Shown: positions 40,801-51,773 of the stretch, piece by piece | How the letters are laid out: every line of letters starts with the position of its first letter | How positions within the stretch are numbered: the stretch's first letter is position 1 | DNA from: Plumapathes pennacea | Lineage: Eukaryota > Cnidaria > Anthozoa > Antipatharia > Myriopathidae | Length of the DNA: 64,000 nucleotides | Direction of reading: 5' to 3' | Assembly: GCA_964036295.1 (NCBI GenBank) | Contig: OZ038465.1 | Location: 3,844,167-3,908,166, forward strand | The notes under the pieces: model-generated | Told to the model about the DNA's origin: nothing | The model's database searches: none | What the model saw: only the letters and a program-made list of their open reading frames with translations | Program-made: the position numbers and the translations under genes

Positions 40801-41633
40801 CGAAGAAAGATACCGAAGATTATCTGGAGCTAAATGGAGAGGAGTACCAAGATAATTCATGTGATGACACACATGAACTCGAGACAACCGAAGCCGACCG
40901 CTTGTTGGCATTTTATCAAGACCTTAATGAAGATCCTACCACTTGTACTGAGAGGTCCCCACCAAAAAATGAGTCAGTCAAAACATCCGGGGACTATTCC
41001 GCGCTTCAAAACATGCGTGATTTTACCAAGAACAAACCCAAAGAGCCTTTGAACGCGGTAAGGTTGCCATGCGACAGCGAACACTGCCCCAATGCCCAGA
41101 TCAGTGAAAACTTCAGCAAAGTCATTCCTCGTTTAATGTCGAATCCAGCGGCGACTAAATCTGCCCACGCTAATGGTGGTCAGTGTTTGGTTGGTGTGCC
41201 ACCAGTAGGGATCGTGAATTCTTCTACGGGAACGAAAAAAGAACGGCATAGAAAGAACGCGGTGTGCCAAAAAGATCTAACAAAGCTGAATAATGGAAAT
41301 GGCAACGAAAAACTCGAGTCGACGAAAAACGGTGTTTGTCCGCAGTGCAATCAAAATGTGCTATGCCAGCTCACAAAAAGACCGCGATCACAAGATGAAC
41401 TCGGGTCTGCACCGCATTCAGAGAACTCTCCTGAAGATACGCTCTGCTGTGCAAGTGAAGGGAATCAGACGAGGAAATTCCCCAGCACTCGTGCGATTCA
41501 GATCAGTTGGTTCCAGGCTCTTTCGAAGGGAGCTGGGCACAGAAACCACGCGAGGAGTGCACCCTCGTTGGCTGACGGGATATCCGTCTGTGATGGACGA
41601 CAGGGCGACGGCGACCCCGAGACAATATTATAA
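37833..41633 (+). CDS. Class C GPCR, metabotropic glutamate receptor-like
   Basis: A single open frame of 1266 codons. Domains: signal peptide (1-27, LAFLLLSFSLLGTF core), Venus-flytrap ligand-binding domain (about 40-510), cysteine-rich NCD3G linker (about 520-585; CPPGFRIDPQ, CCWECIKC, CQPCPSGYW), seven-helix class C domain (about 592-845; FRDTPVVRASSREL, FITFTMLTTCIVVIIFIPTY) and a long cytoplasmic tail of about 420 residues. Binding-pocket positions by alignment to mGluR1: Thr188 = Thr181, Tyr236 = Tyr229 and Asp318 = Asp316 are kept, but Arg78 is replaced by Ala79 and Ser165 by Gly159. The amino-acid backbone pocket is thus partly kept while the residue that holds glutamate's side-chain carboxylate is missing. 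It acts at the plasma membrane through G proteins. Vertebrate mGluR genes have introns; this one has none in the coding region. Confidence 0.93.
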   Translation: MRPARELAFLLLSFSLLGTFYEQVHGAKDEKPSRSVFTKGDFIIGGLSPVHFSPTAAEEQADPDSFMCQGGFNTRGFEAVEAMLFAMDMLNEGPLKNQLLPNVTIGMDIKDTCTSSDYAVRESLNFTFIRNANAKDECSGEPRQREQHTIAVVGAAYSGVSMAVTNLCGLFYVPLVSYASTSRLLSSKVRFRYFLRTVPSDMLQAQVMADLVRAMNWNFVIALSSDTEYGRSGIEAFKLALASYKGDYDICIPVDEKFTKRSPSSKFERIFRLMKANAKAKVVILFAELHDAKFLIDLFAKREDLAKEKYVWIGSDAWAEAKQVLKGNEHVLKGMLGVVPEVKHMKQFDEYFVDFNEHRRRRNPWMREYEQIKVAHNPGFHRQAFRHYPKAQYVMEAVLAVAHALHDMLGCVPYEDCSKKAKTFSQRNQKDFLGHLQKVRFCGMTREVFSFDQLGDAIGVYDIHQLTLVGANYDFVNFGKWGLSENCKSAGKNVSSPCLKLSRQNNINNEFWRNSSDQDNLFSRCSADCPPGFRIDPQSDHAKCCWECIKCRGKTITDKPNLHDCQPCPSGYWATANQSSCEPISPTYLTWTDAPAVIIMCISAVGLLGVICTFYVFYCFRDTPVVRASSRELCYVLLIGIGWCFITPLFFIAEPTDKICRAIPVVTGLCPALVVGTLLTKTNRISRIFNKKLIKTGTPSFLSKKWQLLMILCVCLLECIISVGTVYTNAAGSQTLISNTKREVIKQCKEISDISVAIWWVYNTGLVMTCTYQAFLTRKLPENYNEAKFITFTMLTTCIVVIIFIPTYIGTSGIYRTTITCFVFVIAGFAGLACMFVPKVYIILWRPQKNVPMQPRSTSVRLGTISPSASFVRRLSVDNSSTMGEKSSRSQRIRSLPLIQTPSEEEQENNSKAPIRKRRSASMNNEILREIVPSSPYTGNARRTVARSVRVTIERIKEELNEFEPSDTESTKLTLESLFENQPIAAVKHAKKDTEDYLELNGEEYQDNSCDDTHELETTEADRLLAFYQDLNEDPTTCTERSPPKNESVKTSGDYSALQNMRDFTKNKPKEPLNAVRLPCDSEHCPNAQISENFSKVIPRLMSNPAATKSAHANGGQCLVGVPPVGIVNSSTGTKKERHRKNAVCQKDLTKLNNGNGNEKLESTKNGVCPQCNQNVLCQLTKRPRSQDELGSAPHSENSPEDTLCCASEGNQTRKFPSTRAIQISWFQALSKGAGHRNHARSAPSLADGISVCDGRQGDGDPETIL

Positions 41634-41740
41634 AGGTTGGTACAGAACACATACTGCTGACCTAGTAATAATCTGCTTTGCAGTCGTCTCTGTTCTCTAG
41701 AGGAAAGTAGAAATGTTAGTGGAAGAATAAGCTTCCGCAG

Positions 41741-41746
41741 AATAAA
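41741..41746 (+). terminator. Polyadenylation signal AATAAA
   Basis: Canonical hexamer about 110 bp after the stop codon of the class C GPCR. Confidence 0.6.
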
Positions 41747-41749
41747 ACT

Positions 41750-43813
41750 AATTCACATATTTTTGTAAAATAGCTCTCTAATAGTCTGCAATATTTATTT
41801 ATTTATTTATTTATTTTACATGAAACGCATTAGTCATCTAAGATGACATGGTTCGAATTTAGACGGAGTAGTAAGACAAACAGGCAATAAAGTTTGTGCC
41901 TTAGCAGCCCAGTAATTTTAAAGAAAATTAAGAATAGACGGCTTCATGGTGTAACCGTAATCTGATTCGAAGAATGCCCTTTTTCTTTCAGATACTACTT
42001 GACATAGCAGTAACCGATCACTGCAACGAAAACTGGTTGGTTTATATCATGGTTTATCCGATCTGGAGGTGCATTCCTTAGATGCCTGAAGATCTAAAAC
42101 GAAATTCTCTTAACCGGACTAAAGACTGTGTGCAGGTTGCGTTGGGAGAATTGGTATATTAGTGAGCTATGCTAAGAGAAACAATGGTTTTGCAGTACAT
42201 AAAATTAAGTAAATTAGTCTAAACAAAATTTTCAGATAAAAGAAAAAACATATCCGGCTTTTGGAGATCGCAGTCGAGAATTTCTGGTGCGCAAAGGATT
42301 CTGGTAAAGACGGCCCTATTTTAATAAGAGGTAGAAGTGGAAACCTTGTTTGATAATGGATTGAATGGTCTGAGTAACGCCGCTGTACTGAAAATTGTGG
42401 CCGCATAACTTTGCTTTCTCTCGATACACGGTTGTTACATCCATAAAACTAATATTTTCAACTGCTAGTCGAATTTATGATGCAGCTACCAGCTTCTATT
42501 TGCACATAAACGACTTGGAATCGAGTAAGTTATAAATAACTCCCGCGGGTAGGCTCTCGAGGCCCATTCAACTATAGACCCCTTTACGGTATTGAATGCA
42601 TGGTGGAAAATCAGGGCAAGAACAAAGAAACATGGCGACGACGAGTGCAAGAAGTCTCGGTTTAATAGTAAAATCGCTCACAATCAGAACCACTGAAATC
42701 TTGCAAATGACATTTTGGAGTGTTTCGAAGTTCCACCGATCAGAAAAACGAATGTACATGCAGTTTATCTGCCCTGATTACCCATCATGCATTCAAATCC
42801 GTGATGGGGCATTTGCCCCTTCATTCGACACTATAACTCCCGCAGGGTTCTCTCGCAGTCAGTCGACAGTTTAAAGCTCTTCCTGTCATCAAATTTTAAA
42901 CTTTAACCAAGGGTTAGAGACTAAGGGAAAATTATGGCGCAACTGATGAACGCGATGGATTTTCGTGACTACGACTTCGTGTCTGTCATGGTAGACGCAT
43001 GTCAACCTTAAGTTATTTTAGTGTTCTTATAACCTTATGACACAGTCACCTGAACTTAGTTTCAATTATCTTAGCCCTTAAAACTATCGGTTATTATCAT
43101 ATTTTAGAGAGACGTTTTTTTTTTTGTTTGTTTGTTTGTGGTAATAGTATTACAGGACGTATTAATGGTCGATGGCACTAAAAAGGCTGTATTAAGAAAC
43201 AGAAAGCAAAAGCAGAAACTCCTCCTGGAGAAAGTCACTGCAGTAGTTGAAGGCCTAATCTTGAGATTAAGACAAGTATGAGCTTATGGATTTTGACTAT
43301 ATAGGTATAGGAGTGTTTCAAATCTATTGCCGGAAAAAAAAAGGGCTGGCGCATCGAAATACTCCCGACCAACTATATGTATGACTTTTAAAAGGCAAGA
43401 AAAAAAGTATATTAAAATAATCTCCCCTGCAAGAACTTGCTTAATTTCTGCCTCAAGAGGAACTTATGCACAAATATCAACTTCGAGAAAGCTAATTATT
43501 CCAAAAGGAACCAAAAGAAACCTAAAGAAACAAGAATCAATATTTGTGAACAATTTTCCGCGGGTTTCACTCGATTACATGGATGCAATTTTTGCGGAGA
43601 CAGATGCAGGAGTTGATTTTTGCAGGAAACCGGATCGCTGGAAAACTCCCGCAAATCAGTTAGCCACACGGAAAGTTTTTCTTTTTTGTTCAATGTCACC
43701 CCACCCCCACCCCCACCACACCATGACACTTCGAGACGCCGGGGGACTAAGAATGAGTAAGCCAACCAATCAGATCTCTCCACCGGGGAATTCGAACAAA
43801 CGAACGAAACAAC
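41750..43813. other. Intergenic between GPCR and PRR11-like gene
   Basis: Contains an (ATTT)n tract at about 41792-41815 and a block at 42536-42860 bounded by two direct 'aactcccgc(g/a)gg' repeats. Two 5'-ward ORFs (43327-43827 +; 43496-43783 -) overlap each other and match nothing; they are not called. Confidence 0.45.
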
Positions 43814-45592
43814 ATGGCGGGCGTTGATTCGAAAGACAGTTTACTCGGACTTTCTGGCCAGTTTTACATCCGATCAAACGATGTGGAAGATGGTGAGTTT
43901 TATTTTGGCCTTCGAACCTATAATGGTGATAAGCTTCAGAATTTAATGTCCTACAAGTGACTGGTTCGTATTCCATATTCAAACTGCCCGAAGTTTTGTA
44001 TTCGTTTTTCGCAGGATCACTACTCTATCCTTGGCAGGCGCGAATCAAGACGGCCCGTGATACAAACGACATCGAGTGCATTTTAGAGGAGCGGTGTGTA
44101 GAAGTCAGACAACTTCACGAAAACACTGAAACTACCGGTCAGTGATAAATCTGTCCGTGTTCTAAATCTAAACATAAATTGAGAATCTGTAAAGAGGATA
44201 GATATAATTATGTATCACTGCAGACGATACGTATGTATCACTACAGATGCACTGATCAAATATAATTCTAAGGTTCATGCACGCACCAGAAATGGTAGTT
44301 CCCTGGAAGTTGTTGTTTTTCCCCTAGTCTGAAAGCTGGGCATCTGAAAAAACAAGTGAATGTTTTACAAACATGAATTTACTGTACATGTAGAACACTT
44401 TTATATCAAAAATATTATACTAATTTACTTACAGTGTAACATTACTGTGCAACTGAACCTCTTGAGTATCCTAAACTGCAGGCATATGAACATATTGACA
44501 TATTTCAATCGCATGTACATTAGTATTCACCTCATGACAGGTTTGCAAGAAGTGTTCACTGTGGAACACATGCTGTCATGTTGTTTTATTCATGCCTATT
44601 TTTGTAAATGCAGAGGGGGAGAAGTGTCAACTGGAGAGGGAATGGGTTGCCCTGGTGATGGCAAAGGACAAGAACCTGCGACTCAAAGTTGACCAGGTGA
44701 GAGCAGTCTGGTTAGTCTGATGTGCCCAGTTGAATGAAAGACTAACGCCGAGCAAAAAGAACTTATAGCAATAGGAATAACTTAGTTCCCATATTGTTAT
44801 TAACGCTAGTCCCTACATGCAGGCAGTGTGTTTTTATTCAACTGACAGTGCACTGGTTATAATTGTTACTCTGGGTTCCAGAGGTTTACTAACTTTAGCC
44901 ATGTTGTGATTTGTAAACATTTGTTGAATGTCCGTTGTATAGTCAGTCAATCAATGATTGTCTTGCAGGAAAACGAGAAGATGAAACATCTCTACATGGC
45001 ACAGCTGCATGCTACTCTGAAACTACTTGGTTCGTTCAACTTCAACAAACCAAATGAAACCATCCTTCGAAGGAATCTGGCCAAAATCTACCAACAAGTT
45101 GGAAAATATTGCTCAAAAAATGGCATTGATCTCAAGCAGGGAAGTCTACCACAAAGTGGCATGGAGCTAATTGAAAGTTTTCCAAAACCTGAAGAATTGT
45201 CTCTGGCACCTCCACCTCCTCCGCCACCTCCCCCACTACCCCCTGCACCAAAATCTACCAAGTCTGAGAAAACTCCAGTGCGAGCTCACAAAAGAAGGAA
45301 AGTCTCGTCCATGAAAGAATCAAACAAAAACTCTGAACAGTGTACACCACTACAGTGCATCAATGAGGAGCTGATGAACAGAATTAGGGGCAGCAAAATA
45401 AGTGATTTGAGGAGTACCCCATGCAAGAGGTCACCAGGGGGAACACCAATGAGACGACAGAGACGGTTATCTGAAAGCGACACATCAGACTTGATAACTG
45501 TTGCCTTGAAGCGGAAATTTAAAAATGTGGCCTTGCAAAGTCCAAATGAGAATCGGTCACCAAATGTCAGGTCACCAGCCACAGACTTCTGA
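43814..45592 (+). CDS. prr11-like: PRR11-like proline-rich coiled-coil protein
   Basis: Four exons: 43814-43892, 44015-44137, 44614-44696 and 44969-45592, giving 302 residues. Order: N-terminal 25 residues, a Glu/Lys-rich helical region (about 40-130; likely coiled coil), a Pro run ([16 protein letters not shown], about 170-185), a basic segment (AHKRRKVSS; possible nuclear signal) and a C-terminal block LRSTPCKRSPGGTPMR followed by VALKRKFKNVALQSP. The RSPGGTP motif followed by ALRRKF and SP sites is the pattern at the C-terminus of vertebrate PRR11, a cell-cycle-linked actin/chromatin regulator. The N-terminal half is not clearly conserved. Several SP/TP sites suggest CDK phosphorylation. 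Convergent with TIMMDC1. Confidence 0.7.
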
Positions 45593-46979
45593 CCATTTTT
45601 CTGGTACACATTTATTGCTGCATTAGAAAAATCCCAAAAGGGCAGTATCGCCAAAATCAGGAGATACTGTACCAGATTAGTGTATATACGGGCAGAGTCT
45701 TTATTAACTATAATGGTACCTATTGAGGTATATATTTGACAGGCCCAACAGTACAAGGCAATATCAGTTTTAATGTTAAGAGTCCTTGGATAATTTACAG
45801 GATTTCAAGGTTGCCCAGGTGATTCAAGTTCATTAAAGTTTAGACTAGCAATTTATTCTGGGAAAACTGAAGAAGCACTATTTAGAAATCATGCCAATGC
45901 AATCATCTTTGTAGAAGTATGCCGGGACCATTCTGTCCCAGACAAGGCTTTTATTTCAATCAGTTTTTCATCAAAAACATTATATTAGTAAAGTTCACAT
46001 GTATATGAAAAGGTAAAGCAATTTTTTTTTCCCATAAGGAGGCATGTATATTCTATAGTTAACATAAACAGCCATTATTTTAAAGGTTTTCTACTGCGTC
46101 GTTTAGCATGTATGTAGCTGACGTGTAACTGCAACTCAATTGGTGAGAGGGACATTACTCTTAAATAAGGAATGCACACAATGACTTTAATCATTGAAAT
46201 TGATAAAATGGAAAGAATCGCACAAAAGTTCCTCAGAATTTTAGTGCAGCCTTACAGTACAGATTCACTTGAGGTTACTTATACACCAGAACATATGGCA
46301 GGTCTTTGTTCAACACAATCATGTATTTGTAAGGTCTACATGTAGATCACTTCCAAGAAGGGAAAATATACAGTTACTGTTATTGGCATTAGCATTAAAT
46401 TGCTATACATATTATATTACAGTAGTACATGTGGGCCCGGTTTTTCGAAAGCCGATAAGCTAATCCAGGATTAACGAAATTCTTTCTCTCGATCCCTCTG
46501 CCAATAAACCACAGAGTTTTGTTCGAAGATGGACTAGAAAGCTTGTTCCAGCTTAAAAATGCATAAAGGAAGTTGTTGTGAATGAAACCTTCACATTTTC
46601 AGCCTTATAAATGACAAGAAAGTTTAGACCTAATCCAGGATTAGCCTAATCGTGCTTTGAAAACTGGGCCCTGTAGCCTCATCTAAACTGGAATTTTAGC
46701 CAAAAATAAAGTTCATTTTTAACAGTTGTACCAGGATTGTGATTACTGTATTATGGGTACAGTCAGAGTTTTTACTAAATGCTTTCTGCAGACATTCCCA
46801 TTCAAGTCCTGAAAAATAAAATCTACAATAATGCAAGACATTACAGTAATTTCATGTTGGGATTTATGGTTTGATGAAAATAAAAAGACTTTTGATAAAA
46901 GAATTACAGTGCTGTTATAATAATTGGCAGCTGAGTCAGAATTTGTATAATTCTCTTACGTCTGCATGAATCCTGCAGT
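45593..46979. other. 3' intergenic between convergent genes
   Basis: Holds the 3' UTRs of PRR11-like (+) and TIMMDC1 (-) and a MITE; no other gene seen. Confidence 0.5.
46433..46673. repeat. MITE with 'gggcccggtttttcgaaagc' ends
   Basis: Left 'gggcccggtttttcgaaagc', right 'gctttgaaaactgggccc'; inside, 'ctaatccaggatta' is repeated near both ends in inverted arrangement. Related in style to 34196-34424. Confidence 0.75.
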
Positions 46980-49340
46980 TCAGCGTAAACTTCCATCACT
47001 CAAGTTGCTCTCCAGTTCTTTCTCCATGTCCTGGATCAAGTTTTCTGTGCTTCTTAGCTGCATTTTCCTGTTACAAAGAAAGACTTACTGTAGCTCTTCT
47101 TATATGCAGCTATGATTCAGTACAGTCAAATTCACCCAGATGAAAGTTCTGAGTATCTTACATTAAACTGGCTTATTCATATTTGACACATTTTCTATAG
47201 TTTGAAAGTTATAGGGCCATTGTTAATGAAAACATGTTACGTAGACCATGTGCATGGGCTGTCCACCATTACAGTAACCCTCTAATCTGCATGCAGTCAT
47301 TACAGCTATACATGATAATGCCGTTACAGGGAAAATTGCCCCTTTTGAGCACACGGGATGGCATGGCAAAAAAATAATTAAGAATGTACAGTAATCATGT
47401 CATAGATAATGTCTGACTTAATCTATATGTACCATACTATACAGTACCTCCGCTGTTCTCTCATAGCTTTTTCTTCAATTTCTTGCTGTTTATATTCCTC
47501 GGGAATTAAAAATGTGTTGCCAGCCTGAGCAAGAAGTCCAACAGGGAGGCTAAAAAGTGTACCAAAAGCAATAAAATAAATCACAAGGTGAAAGCAGCTT
47601 TCATAGCCTCCAGACAGCAGAACCCCCGACCAGCTATCATGGTTTTACTTCCTCCGGGCAAAATGGAGGCCACCTGGGGGTCTGCTGTTAGGAGGCTAAT
47701 TACCTTTACTGCTAAAAGGCAAATTCCAACTGAGCTGTCAAATTAAATACATTGTGCCATTATAGTGCTTGCATTGTTGTTAAGCGAAGCTTTCAATGAT
47801 GTACTTGGTGGACTAAGAAATTGGAGATCATCATTTTTATAAACCATTACATAAATTACCCATAAATTTTTCAATTACACCATAAGGTGTCTTTGGCATG
47901 GGGGAGGGGAGGGTCTTGCCACAAAAGTATACACTCATTCCAAATCCTACCTAACTCCCCCACAGATGATCATTGCAACCAGCATTCCTCGCCATCCAGA
48001 AGTCATTTTGTACACTGCTCCTGTGGTCACTGGGATATAAAGAAGGTGAAAGATTCATGCAAGACAAACCACATTTACAGAGAAAGAAAAAGACTACAAC
48101 ACTGAATCAGGGGAGGAGATAAACAAAACATCTGAAATAAATAATTTAAGCTCTCCAATAAGTTCAGTAACCCAACCATTTTTGTGTGGTATGTAGCCCT
48201 GTCATGACAATTCTGTCTGGTGTCTACTTACATCCTGAAGCAACATAGTTGAGGGCGTCATCTTTATTCCGGTATGTAGCAAAGACTACAAGAAATGAGC
48301 TGCAAAATTCGATCACCTTAGTTTTGCCACATATATTTTTGGTTTTACATCCGAGAACTAAATTATTACTACCGGGCGGGTATACATATTTCTGCCTTAC
48401 TGAGTTTTTTTTTAACCAATAACGTTTTGACAAAACACAAATTTTATCTTAGTTACTACTAACAAAATAAAATACTCCCAGCATCATACAAGTCAATAAT
48501 GATCACTATTTACCTGTAAAGTCCAGCAAAAAGTCCCATTCTCCAGCCCCAACGACTCCCTCCCAGCATCATACAAGTCAATAATGATCACTATTTACCT
48601 GTAAAGTCCAGCAAAAAGTCCCATTCTCCAGCCCCAACGACATCCATACTTAACAAATCCTACAGTTTGAGCAGACTGGTACTCTCGCTGAGCGTGCATG
48701 GCAGACTTGTACACTGTGACCTTATTATGTCTGGAGTAAAACTCTGCTGCAATACGTGCTCCAAACCGACCCCCAAAGATAAATCCAAAGACAGAACTAG
48801 CACATACAACTGTGGGAATGTGTTGAATTTCATCTGCAAACTCCCCTGATGTCCTATAAATAAATATAAATAAAATATAAATATCGAACAGAATATAGAA
48901 CATTAGTACACAAGACTTTACAAATATCTAGCCCCCGCAAAAGCACTGTACTCAGTGTAGTAAAAACCCTAATTTAATCCCAAGATTCTGGGTATTAATT
49001 CTCCCATATCACCTGCCCTGCACCAAGAGTTTGAACAGTGTAAGGAGAGTTGATAAATCATCTAACAAGCTGAAATTTAAGCGAGAGCTACTCGCAGCTG
49101 CGGCTGCTTCAAATAGTCCTTTACATAATATACATGTGTTAGCCCCGACGCGTGCAGTCGACATGAAAGACAGAACGCCCCAAAGTTCTTCAGTCTATAA
49201 CGTACGTCTGTATACCTCCGATCAAATAATGCCCTCACTCTGTCCCAACCAGTTTCCTGGTGCTCCGTCGCTTCGATCCCCTTCGACATGTCCAAATAAT
49301 GTTTAAAGCTGAATACAGCAAATTTACAATTTCTTCTCAT
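46980..49340 (-). CDS. timmdc1: TIMMDC1, mitochondrial complex I assembly factor
   Basis: Six exons on the minus strand: 49340-49216, 48853-48599, 48299-48232, 48029-47951, 47549-47448 and 47067-46980, giving 238 residues with matching phases throughout. Diagnostic stretches: ETGWDRVRALFDR, FGFIFGGRFGARIAAEF, SAQTVGFVKYGCRWGWRMGLF, FATYRNKDDALNYVASG and GWRGMLVAMIICGGVSLPVGLL. This is the Tim17/22/23-fold family protein that helps assemble the membrane arm of complex I in the mitochondrial inner membrane. Glycine-zipper-like hydrophobic segments correspond to the four expected helices; the C-terminus is charged (KQQEIEEKAMREQRR). The chosen ATG at 49340 follows an in-frame stop at 49347; a second Met 17 codons later is also possible. 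Confidence 0.88.
48476..48645. repeat. 85-bp tandem duplication over a TIMMDC1 splice donor
   Basis: The block 'cccagcatcatacaagtcaa...cagccccaacgac' occurs twice 85 bp apart. The upper copy holds the end of exon 2 and its donor (gt at 48598-48597); the lower copy reproduces about 45 bp of exon end plus donor inside the intron. 85 is not a multiple of 3. Confidence 0.9.
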
Positions 49341-51773
49341 AACCCTCTAAAAACTCCCCCATGACCGACACTTCCCAAGACCTTGAATCCCGTCCGCCAT
49401 CTTGTCTCCTAGGCTGGGGTCCAGCTCCCCGCTGCCTGATATGCCTGCGACAGAAAGCCCCGGGGCCCGGGCATCACTACTGGGAATTTTTTCGCGGGAA
49501 CGCATTCGGTGGGATATTAGGGGCTGCATTTTTCTCATAATACACAGAATACCAGTTCCCAATAGAACGAATTTTCAGCTATTCCGAAAACAGAATAGCT
49601 GACGTGACAGAATACGGCAAAAAAAAAAAAAACAAAAAACAAAAAACAAAAAAAAAAAACAAAATCCAAAAGAACACGATTACCGGCTATTCTGTCCATT
49701 CCGAATAAACCGTCTGTTTATGTCTGATCTGTTCTGCTAAAACATGCAAGGAATTAAGTCAATTTTCGTGATAATTACAGACTATAAAGCTCTTGTCGGA
49801 CCAGTTACATTTTTGGTGTTGCTGGCTGATTTTTGTATTATTTGCTTAGGTAGCTCAATTTTGTCCTAAGTTAAACTCGATTAATCTTTTGTCTGATTTC
49901 TTACAGGAAGGTTTCTTGGAAGTCCAACATCACGTATCCCCGGCCAGCATACTACATTTTACTGACGGTCAAAAAAAAAACATGATCACAGGATAGCTTC
50001 CTCGTCCTAAAGTATGCCACGGCGCTTAGCCCTGTCAAAAAGCTGGGCTCTGATATCAGGACCGTAACTCCAGCTACCATTACTCGTCACGGATTAAAAG
50101 TGTCGAAGATTACTTAAGATGTTTCCTGAATCAGGAAACATCTTAAGTAATCTCAACACTTTTAATTGTGATTATCTGGTGCTGTCAGCTTACTTTATAT
50201 GATAAGCGGCACCTTTGCGTTTCTTTACAAATGAGACACTTTGCCCGGTGCCGCTGAATGATATTGTAAGTCAGTTTAAATGGTATATATCCATTACCAC
50301 TCGAGTAAATGCAGTGTCTGCTCGACATTGTTGTAGCTTTTAACTGCATGTTGCAAACACAGACGACACTAAGCCATCTCAATGATTCCGTATATATTTA
50401 TTGGATATTTATTGGATTTTTTTGCCCTCCAATTCTCTTCTCTTCATCAGTGTTTACATGATCTTAGCCGATGTGGCAATGCGCTGGATGTAATTAAGAG
50501 TACTGAGGATAAATTTTCCGCTCTCCTATCTTAAGTGCTATTTTTCTAGGGACTTGATTTTTCTTATCCATATACTGGTGCACTTTTTTCCTTAACGATT
50601 GGTTTGCGACCCTATGTATTATAAATCAGACCTACCAGCTCCAGGCTTGGTACAATTGCCGCCCCATCCTAGCCTTGCATGAAAAACGTAATTATTTTTG
50701 TTTAGAACCGTGAACGATTTTTTTTTCTTATAAACTTCTTTCTTTATTATTTATTTAAACTCGTTTAACCATTTACGGGTTTAAATATTAGTCGTCTTTC
50801 GGCCCGCGTAACCGTTTCAGCTTAATAGAATATATTCCTCGGCTCAAATCTTGGATAATTGCGAAGTGCCTTCAAACGAGAGAGCAATGGATGTTTTGTA
50901 ACTAAGAACATTATCCTCATCCATACAACTAGTAAGGACGGATCCACTTCATATCATGACATCAGTCACGGCGGAAAAGATCAGAGAAAATGCCAAAAAA
51001 TCGTTAGTAAAAACGAATTAAAAGCCGACCTGTTTAATAAGGCTTACATTACAGGATGGCCAATCTCCGGTAAGTAATAGCCACTGTATTCTGATGGCAC
51101 AAAGATAATGTCAAGTTTTACAGCACTAACTAATTGTCTTGCTTGGTTAGACAGCCACTAATTGTAGAGCTTAATTTCTTTTATCGTTTTCGGGCACTTT
51201 TCTTCTTGAAGAAGTGATACACGACATCATATACACAGCAAGTTAGAGATTAAAATCACGAAATTTTATAATGATTCTTTGGCAACGTTTTCTCTGTCTA
51301 ACTCTCAATGAGACCATTTTTTTTCTAGGTTTCATTGCACACAGTTTAAAAGCATTTCTTTCTGTGTTTATTTGTGGGTCTTCTCATGCAAAGTTATTCT
51401 TATTCAGTTTCTTGGTTCGGAGTACCCCACTGTTCGCAGTCTCAAAATATACTTCAGTCTTTCTTCCTTCCTTTCTCTAGGTAAGTCTCACTGGTATGTT
51501 CGATCTGTTCTCCGTTTCTGTAATCTCACAATTCTTTCTTTTCTTTTTTATTCATTTGCTGTATTTCTTTCCTTCTCTCGTTCTCTCTGTCAATCTCAAC
51601 GAAGCCTCATAATTGCTCCTGTACGGGCGAAACATCTCAAAGTCAAATGTTCTTGATAAAATAATTGCTGGAGCCATGAGGCGTCGGTAGCAGTCGTCTT
51701 TTGGCGCGACAACCATTGACTGATAAAAAAAAAGTCCTTCCAGTTGTTTCTGCATGCTGACGGAAAGTTCATT
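49341..51773. other. Intergenic with palindrome and A-rich tract
   Basis: Includes the TIMMDC1 5' flank, an A/C-rich run (49619-49666) and a long palindrome (50093-50167). No gene recognised; ORFs near 51270-51660 are T-rich and low in complexity. Confidence 0.45.
50093..50167. repeat. Near-perfect palindrome with about 37-bp arms
   Basis: The core 22-bp arms 'gattacttaagatgtttcctga' and their exact reverse complement are separated by a single base. Pairing extends outward with one mismatch and one bulge through 'attaaaagtgtcg' / 'tcaacacttttaat'. It would form a very stable cruciform or RNA hairpin. Confidence 0.92.

Noticed and set aside
43327..43827. 166-codon ORF directly upstream of the PRR11-like gene
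   Set aside because: It has no recognisable domain, has a matching antisense ORF, and overlaps the start of PRR11-like in another frame.
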